Shown here: piece after piece, positions 57,527-64,000 of the stretch
Layout: each line of letters starts with the position of its first letter
Position numbering within the stretch: the stretch's first letter is position 1
NCBI GenBank assembly: GCA_033977485.1
Contig: CM066994.1
Span: 46,029,155 to 46,093,154, forward strand
Length of the DNA stretch: 64,000 bases
Direction: 5' to 3'
DNA from: Hydrangea macrophylla
Taxonomy: Eukaryota > Streptophyta > Magnoliopsida > Cornales > Hydrangeaceae
The notes under the pieces: generated by a model
What the model was told of the DNA's origin: nothing
The model's input: only the letters and a program-made list of their open reading frames with translations
The model's database searches: none
Translations under genes and position numbers: made by a program

Positions 57527-58333
57527 ATGGACCATCTGGTTGAGGCTAATCTACCAATGGCCCATGGAGCTTTGGAAGAGAGAGTATACAAGCTGCAAAT
57601 CACTATTGAGCATCAAAATTTGAGGGTGAAGCAATTGGAGAAGGCAACTCTGGAGCTCTATCAGTTACTCAAAAAGCAAGTGGATTTGAATGAGGTAGTG
57701 ATGAACAATTGGAGAAGGGAATACTGGATCACCTAGCCAAGCCCCAAAGCCTATATCCAAACCCAACTAATCCCCAAAGCCCATATCCAAGCCCAACCAA
57801 TCTCTAAAGCCCATATCCAAGAAGGATGTATCCTAGCCCGATTAATCCCCAAAGCCCATGTCCAATCTTAAGCCAATATCCAGGCCCAATCCCATCTAAC
57901 GAAAGAGCTAGGCCCATATCTCAACCTACATAATTCTAGCCCTACCTTATACCCAAAAGCCAACTCAAGCTCAAATTCAAATCCAAAATCAAACTAAACA
58001 TGCAAACCAAGAACCTTCACCACCCTTGGCTTACCTTTGTCTGAAGCCTTAACATACCATGTCCGGAAAAGGCTATCTTAATTCAAAGACGTCCTCGCAG
58101 ATGTAATGCTTCCAAATACTGTGCCTACCTCCTGGCCAATGGCCACGAGACCGATTCTTACTTGAGACACCGCCATGAGATGAGATTTGTTGTTTCCATG
58201 AGTGCGCAACAACCAGTTGGCCCTGACCTAATCAACAAATTTGAAAAAGGTATTGATAGCACTTAGTATGAGTAAGAAGAATATCGTCTGATTAGGAGAG
58301 AACAGATCCCAATTACATGCCTTAATTCACATT
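57527..58333 (+). pseudogene. possible gypsy (Ogre/Tat) gag remnant
   Basis: A 70-residue ORF (57527-57736) starts MDHLVEANLPMAHGALEERV and contains a heptad-like stretch (HQNLRVKQLEKATLELYQLL), like the coiled coil of Tat/Ogre gag N-termini. It is followed by a degenerate tandem repeat of about 31 bp, CCCCAAAGCCCATATCCAAG, at 57735-57900, which would encode a Pro/Gln-rich region. Then comes a reading with VRKRLS and stops. No capsid signature is clear, so the call is tentative. Confidence 0.4.
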
Positions 58334-59601
58334 TGATAGCATATTTTATCCTGTTTTTATGTATTTTTATTTTGTTTTCTATTTTAGAGCAGGTTTTGGA
58401 AGAAAACACTAATCCAGGTTAAATAAGGAGAAAAAGCAGGAAGAAAGAAGCTGAAAAAGACACTTCGTGCGCGCGGCCCGCTCGCGCGGAAGTCCAAAAA
58501 TCGCTCGCGCGACATCCTAATATCGCCCTCGCGCGGCCCGCTCGCGCGACCTGTGTAAAAATCAAATACGTGTAATTCAGTGTACTGAAGACTCATACGC
58601 GAATGAAACTGCCTAATTACGTCTGGAAAGCTAAATATAGCAGTTTTAGTGCGAATTGGATTAGGAAAGCTTCCAAAACATGTTATAAATCTAGATATAC
58701 CCTATTTTACTTCAATGAAGGGGTTGGTAATTGATATACACACAATATACAACCATACGTTCAGCCATTGAAGGGAGGAAAGCAAGGAGAAGAAGAAGAA
58801 GACCAAGGATTCCCATGGCCTCCTCCATCAACCTCTTGCCAGTCTTCAATTCTATGGACGCTTAAACCTAGATCTAGGATTTCAATGAAACCCTAGCCAA
58901 GTAATAGGGTGTATTTTATGTTTTTATTTTAGTTTTATTATGTATGGATGACAGTTACATGTTTCGAGGATTTTTATAAATAAATCGTGCTTTTATTGAT
59001 TAAATCGTTACTTTCAAAGTTTACTCTTGTCTTAGATCTATTTTGATGGTAGTGTGCTCAATGATCTATGCTTGCTGTGCTTGTTTAGATTATTTACATG
59101 TAGTGGTGGTTAAATTGAATTGTGCTATCAAGTATCCGAATAATCCATGCCTAGATTAGACGGATTATACCACAACCCTAGTTTAGTGTGGGATAATTCG
59201 TGCTAACCGAAGATGGATTATGTTGGTGCTTGAACCATAGTTATTTTTTTGACGGAGGAATTGGGCTTGTAGCTACAATTCCCCATTATCATCCAACTTA
59301 ATAAGCTAAAGTAATTTATAAATACCCTTATTATGAAGCTAGTGGTGGATTTGCAATCCTAGGTTCCTTAAACTTATTATAAAAACAATTATTTAATTGC
59401 TTTCATAATTTAGATTTACTTCTATTATTGTTAGTTTAATTAAAATTAAATCAAAATTTGTTTTTCTTATATTAGCTAAATTTAGGTTTTAAAATTAAAG
59501 CGCGGTAGTTAATCAATCTCTGTGGGTTCGACCTTTACTTCCACACTGCAAATCTTTAGAAAAGTAAAGTATACTTTTATATCTTGATTTTGACAAGATC
59601 A
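58334..59601 (+). mobile_element. Athila-type gypsy 5' LTR
   Basis: It runs from TGATAGCATATTTTATCC to TTGACAAGATCA, 1268 bp, directly followed by the Athila-type primer site. A TTATAAAT at 58683 is the best core promoter. Upstream of it lies the CGCTCGCGCGA word cluster. The 3' LTR lies beyond the window, so the target duplication (candidate ACATT, 58329-58333) cannot be checked. Confidence 0.87.
58467..58551. repeat. CGCTCGCGCGA word cluster in Athila LTR
   Basis: Within 85 bases: GTGCGCGCGGCCCGCTCGCG, TCGCTCGCGCGACA and CTCGCGCGGCCCGCTCGCGC. The word is self-complementary around GCGCGC/TCGCGCGA. The base composition contrasts sharply with the AT-rich LTR. It lies about 130-215 bp upstream of the TATA at 58683. 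Confidence 0.82.
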
Positions 59602-59630
59602 ATTTTTGGCGCCGTTGCCGGGGATTGCAT
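59602..59630 (+). other. Athila primer binding region
   Basis: TTTGGCGCCGTTGCCGGGG, five bases after the LTR end, is the well-known Athila hallmark at this position. Confidence 0.92.
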
Positions 59631-60096
59631 TACTACCTTTAGTTTTAGAATCTTAGTTTAGTTCATTCGTAAATACTAGATTAGGTTTTATTTTATTTTT
59701 TCTAATTTTTCGTTTTTGTTTTAAGTTACTAACTTTTATTTAATTTTTGTAATTTCTTAGGAACTCAAAATTCTAGCATTTTGAGTGGAGCAGCTGTGCA
59801 CGTCAAAGGTGCTTACGCGAAAAAACAATTCAAGTAAATTGCTTCTTGTGAAACTCGCTTTAAACCACTGTAAGTCAGGGCGCTGTGACGCACTATTTGC
59901 ATTAGTTTAGGGTTAAATGCACTGCATTAGCTAGGACACCCAGGGTGCTGGGAATTGACGTGGTCACTGCATTACACGATAATTTACATGCATCACAGTA
60001 GTTGAGTGCTTGTTATCTTAGTTGAGTGATTGCTATTTGTTTTTTTTTATTATTATTTGAGTCAGTTTTTGTTTTTAGTTTATTTTCTTATAGTTT
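59631..60096 (+). other. Athila untranslated leader
   Basis: AT-rich and without a gene; T-rich tracts near 59690 and 60040 precede the gag start. Confidence 0.6.
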
Positions 60097-61494
60097 ATGT
60101 TTGGTACACGCTCAAGTAAATCGGAATTAAAACCTTGCGATCTTGAACTTGAACGTACATTAAGAATTAACAAGTATTCAAACATAACTTCTAGAACTAG
60201 GATAAACATAGACGACGAATTAACTCTGAAACCTTCGTCGTTGTTTGAGTCTGAAATACGTAGTACCCTTAAAAACCTAAAGAAACCACGCTTTATTAAC
60301 ATAGAACCTATTCCAATGGCCGACATTGGAAACAACAAAAACAATGGAAATAACCCTAATATACCGCCACCTCCTCCGCTTAAAGATTACTTTATTCCGA
60401 CGACTTACACGCCACAAACATGTATTGATTTACCAAAGGTGTCGGCATCTCACTTTGAGATAAAGTCATCTATCATCGTGCTACTACCTTCTTTCCATGG
60501 CCGTATAAACAAAGACCCTTATCAGCACTTAGGGGATTTCCAAGATATATGCTCTACGTTAAAAATCCAAAATTTCACTGATGATGAATTAAAAGTGCGT
60601 CTCTTTTCATTCTCTTTAAAAGATAAAGCGAAGTCTTGGTTCCAATCTTTGGAGCCAAACACTATAAAAACATGGGAAGCATTACATACTGCATTTTTAC
60701 AAAAGCTTTTCCTAATCACAAGAACAAATCAAATAAGAAAATCTATAACTAATTTTGTGATGCAAGATGGGGAAACACTTTATGACACATGGGAGAAATT
60801 TAAAGAATTATTACGTTCCTGCCCACATCATCAGGTTCCTACGTGGCAATTAGTTCAAGTCTTTTATGAGGGACTTATTCCCTCTGTTCGTAATACCGTC
60901 GATGCCGTTTGTGCGGGTACTTTCCTACACAAAAGCACCGACGAGGCCTGAAAAATATTTGAAACTTTGAGCGAGAATTCGATGCATCAGTCTATGTCGG
61001 TACGTTCTGGAGGATATCTGCCACCACCAAAAAGAGAGGTAAAGTTCGAGTCAAGTCATTCAATTGAATTTCAAGAATTAAATAAAAAACTTGACCAACT
61101 TATGAGGATGGGAATTAGGCCCACTCCACCTTCTTCAGAAGTATATGCATTATGTTCAGAACCGTCTCATAATTTCTTTGCATGTCATTCTGCATCTCAA
61201 TTTTCAGAATTCGTGGAGCAACACATTAATTCTATTCAACAATACCCACGAAATAATTATAATTCGACTGCTAATCATCCGGACGCTCCATGGAGAAACC
61301 ATCCTAACTTCTCGTGGAAAACTAATAATAATAATCCTAATGAGGCGACTAATTTTTCTAATGCATATCGACCGCAGTTTCAACCTAATCAATACCAACA
61401 ACTGCCTCCTAATCCGAACCCTACAAGGGGTAACGTTTTTGAGGAAAAGGTGTTGGCATCCCTTAATAAAATCGAAACACAAGTACAGGCATAA
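60097..61494 (+). pseudogene. Athila gag with one internal stop
   Basis: The start at 60097 (MFGTRSSKSELK) gives the expected length. The capsid domain lies at about residues 130-260: LLPSFHGRINKDPYQHLGDF, CSTLKIQNFTDDEL, RLFSFSLKDKAKSWFQSLEP, GETLYDTWEKFKELLRSCP and VPTWQLVQVFYEGL. The frame continues past a TGA at 60949-60951 (the codon where relatives usually carry a sense residue) to an Asn/Pro-rich C-terminus and a TAA at 61492. Similarity (HSHTQSIAKLEFQMGQLA) continues after that stop. Gag packages the RNA; this copy would yield only a truncated product. Confidence 0.9.
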
Positions 61495-61807
61495 GCACAA
61501 ATAGTGCACTCACACACACAATCCATTGCGAAGCTTGAATTCCAAATGGGACAACTAGCTACTATAGTGAGTCGTAGAAACGAGGGGACGTTGCCTAGTC
61601 AAACAATTCAAAACCCTAAGGGACAATAGGTCGAATGAGCAAGTAAACGCCGTCTCAACTAGGTTGACTACACGAGAGGAAAAGGTAATAGAAATTCTGA
61701 ATGAGAATGTGATAGATATGAATATCAACTCTAATACAAAGAAGGGTAAGGAGGCGAGCCAAAATAAGAAATAAAAAGAAGCGGCCCTGACTAATCATAT
61801 ACCGAAA
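61495..61807 (+). pseudogene. Athila gag C-terminal remnant
   Basis: SIAKLEFQMGQLATIVSRR is readable after the TAA and then a shift leads to VNAVSTRLTTREEKV, the usual Athila gag/protease linker. Further stops follow. Confidence 0.7.
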
Positions 61808-62757
61808 TTGCCCTTTCCACCTAATATTGATGAACCATCAAATTTTCTAAAGAAAGGGTCAAAGGTTGAGGATATACTTGAGGTATTTAAACAAGTTAAA
61901 ATCAATATTCCATTCCTCGATGCTATAAAACAAATACCCGTTTACGCGAAATGTTTAAAAGACCTGTGTACGCAAAAGCGTAAGCTGCGTAGTCATACTC
62001 CGTTCTCACAGAAAAATTAAGTTCTATATTCCAACACGCTACTCTGAAATATAAAGATCCAGGTACGCCTACGATTTCATGTGTCATAGGTGACACTATT
62101 GTTCATCAGGCTCTCCTTGACTTAGGAGCTAGTGTTAACCTCTTACCTTATCACGTCTACAAACAACTAGGACTAGGTGAACTTGAACCTACGGCCGCTA
62201 CAATATAATTAGCGGATCATTTTATTAAAATACCTAGAGGAATCATCGAGGATGTCTTAGTTAAAGTTGATAAATGCTATTATCCTGTTGACTTCATGAT
62301 CCTTGACACTAAACCCGTGCTAGATTCTAAGAAACACACTCCTATCATCTTAGGCCGTCCATTCTTAGCGACTGCTAATGCTCGTGTTAACTGCAGGACG
62401 GGGGTAATGAAAGTGTCGTTTGGGAACATGAACTTAAAATTGAACGTTTTTAATGCTATGGATCAACCTCCTAAAGACGACGATTACCTATGTGAGGCAG
62501 AGAGTGAGGTAAGACGGAATATTGAGCCTAACAAAGAACTGAATATGGGTGAGGAAAATAACATAATTCGTAATGAGCGGATGAATTTAAAAATTCTGGA
62601 CTCTAATGATGAATTCACTCGGAAGGTAAGAAATAGATTTGAACATAATAAGGATGATCTGTCAAATGAATTAATCCAAAGCAACAATATTTCTGCTTAC
62701 CACCGAGCTCTCCCTGATATCTTAAGAGGTTCACAGTCCGAGTTACGACCTCCATGA
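61808..62757 (+). pseudogene. Athila aspartic protease region
   Basis: The first part (KQVKINIPFLDAIKQIPVYA, then CLKDLCTQKRKL) is in frame 2. The protease proper, ALLDLGASVNLLPY with catalytic DLG, is in frame 1 from about 62056 and ends with IILGRPFLATANARVNCRTG and KVSFGNMNLKLNVF. It cleaves the polyprotein in active elements. A frameshift near 62020 and a TAA at 62206-62208 break it. The linker ends at LRPP and TGA (62755); reverse transcriptase should follow and does not. Confidence 0.88.
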
Positions 62758-62962
62758 GTCTTGAGCTAGCTTGGTCTAGCTGAAGACGTAAAAGATAGCG
62801 CTTCTTGGGAGGCAACCCAAGATTTAATTCATTTATTTTAATGATTTTTGACTATTTTTGGGTCGTTTTGGTCTATTTTTGAGTTTCTGGACAGGTTTGG
62901 GGGTTGGAGTAAAGTTATTTTTAATTTATATATATAAAATAGGTGAAATAAGAGAAAATACC

Positions 62963-63174
62963 ATTCTCGCGCGTGCAGCCTGCTTGCGCGAGACGTCGCT
63001 CGCGCGAGAATGTGCCTTAGTGAATTTTTCGTTTACTTTTTGTTTATGAGCTCTCAGGTTTTCCTCGCACCTCAATTCGCGGGCGCGAGGCTTCCTCGCT
63101 CGCGCGATCCCGAAAAAAATAAAAAATAAAAATTCTCGCAGAGGAATTCGCGCTCGCGACGTCCGCTCGCACGA
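62963..63174. repeat. second CGCTCGCGCGA cluster in Athila 3' region
   Basis: About six copies: TTCTCGCGCGTGCAG, CTTGCGCGAGACG, TCGCTCGCGCGAGAATG, TTCGCGGGCGCGAGG, CTCGCTCGCGCGATCC and AATTCGCGCTCGCGACG. It is the same word as in the LTR of this element but 3.4 kb downstream, in untranslated sequence. Confidence 0.82.
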
Positions 63175-63198
63175 CCCCCCCCCCCCCCCCCCCCCCCC
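63175..63198 (+). repeat. homopolymer of 24 C
   Basis: An uninterrupted run of 24 cytosines directly follows the CGCG cluster. Such runs are rare in plant DNA and length may be uncertain because of sequencing slippage. Confidence 0.9.
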
Positions 63199-64000
63199 AC
63201 CATTTTTGGAATTTCTTCTTTTGTTTTCTTCTATCCTCCTCCCATCCCTGGTTAGTAGTTTTTACTCTTTTGTTTTTGTTTTTGTTTCTTAGGTCCTTTT
63301 AGATCGAGTCGTTTGTTATTTTCATAAGTTCTGGTTATCTTTTCTTTCCTTTTATAGTTTATTTTTGTGTTGTCTTCATAGTGTTGTTAATTCGTATAGT
63401 TTATTTAATTTCGTTTAGTTTAGTTATAGTTATAGTTCTTTTAGCTGCTTGTATTCTTTTCTTTGTTCGTCTTTTATCAAGAACTAACAGGTAACATTGA
63501 ATTTCATTGACATATTCCTTTGTGTTCACCTGTTTGTGATTGCTGAGATCGAGGTATTGTCGTTCCTTCCTTACATACTTTCCTTTCTTTGTTTTATTGT
63601 TTCATTGGGGACAATGAAAGGTTTAGGTTTGGGGGTATGCACATGCATGCACATTATACTGCAATTTTTCAAAATTTTTTAAAATTTTTCGATACTTGTG
63701 CTTAAATAAACGATGTCACCCACGGTTTTGCGATCTCTAGTTGATACATCTTGTTATGTAACTTGGATTGTTATAGAATGGTAAACAAGAGAAGATGTGA
63801 TTAAACATTTGCTGAAGTCATGATATGACGTTTTAGGTCATGTATCGTTCGAATCGTAGTTTTATATCATAGATTTGCACACAAACCTATGCAATGCACG
63901 TAGTCGCTTGAATACATGTTTGATGTGAACTATAATATGATTCGGATTTCTAGATAACACAAGGTGGAGACTAGACCCGATGAGCTTTTGAGCCTATCTT

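Larger units (their letters stand above)
62758..64000 (+). mobile_element. Athila 3' noncoding internal region
   Basis: It begins with GCGCTTCTTGGGAGGCAACC (62799), a conserved noncoding block that in full Athila elements comes after integrase. Reverse transcriptase, RNase H, integrase and any env-like frame are therefore deleted. The AGGTTTGGGGGTATGC stretch (63623-63640) is another Athila 3' landmark. The region runs off the window. ORFs in it are not supported. Confidence 0.8.

Noticed and set aside
62858..63682. Env-like frame in the Athila 3' region
   Set aside because: Only short ORFs with no transmembrane or coat features; the region matches noncoding landmarks.
1..64000. tRNA, rRNA or other structural RNA genes
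   Set aside because: Only primer-binding sequences complementary to tRNAs were seen; no cloverleaf or rRNA sequence was recognised by eye.

Overview
This window is repeat-dense nuclear DNA from a flowering plant, most likely a eudicot. The evidence is AT-rich sequence, GT-AG introns, a malectin-like receptor-kinase exon set, plant-specific retrotransposon lineages (Athila, Tat/Ogre, Ty1/copia) and many MITEs. I see no intact host gene. Genes related to host functions are broken or partial: two receptor-kinase ectodomain copies, an exon resembling plastid VTE3 methyltransferase, and an exon resembling squalene epoxidase. Species cannot be fixed from sequence alone.

Layout. 1-360 is a gypsy LTR tail, followed by a leader with about ten CAGTCGACTGG words (606-910). 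1285-6001 is an imperfect tandem duplication (units A and B). It was hit afterwards by a Helitron (with a MITE inside it), a hAT MITE, a PIF/Harbinger MITE and a Mutator-type MITE; the sister unit preserves the empty site for three of these. 6002-7500 holds more MITEs. 7502-9600 carries two tail-to-tail, disabled copies of a malectin-like receptor-kinase ectodomain. 10514-11430 has two further DNA elements.

11495-20735 is a minus-strand Tat-lineage gypsy element: LTR piece, a plus-strand (antisense) spliced gene, integrase and RNase H. Its pol is split by a 3.35-kb solo LTR (16622-19968) with a perfect CTGGG target duplication. 20736-26814 is mostly noncoding, with short tandem duplications, one MITE and the squalene-epoxidase-like exon.

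27167-39098 is a second Tat copy, plus orientation. Its antisense gene is split by an Ogre-like element (28218-37407) that keeps two LTRs and a 33-bp minisatellite but no recognisable gag-pol. A VTE3-like exon abuts the Tat LTR. A CACTA transposase fragment and LTR debris follow.

43467-56174 is a copia element with a decayed polyprotein. Its 3' LTR contains a complete, gag-only Tat derivative (51452-55387; perfect ATTGA duplication). The copia element itself sits in older gypsy LTR sequence. 58334-64000 is an Athila element with LTR, PBS, gag and protease but no reverse transcriptase or integrase before its 3' noncoding region.

Main observation. Several unrelated LTR families here each carry their own short self-complementary word in clusters, usually just upstream of the LTR TATA box and sometimes again in untranslated internal sequence: CAGTCGACTGG, AAACCGGTTT, GGCACTCA..TGAGTGCC and CGCTCGCGCGA. 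I treat this as the best candidate for an undescribed regulatory or RNA-dimerisation feature.
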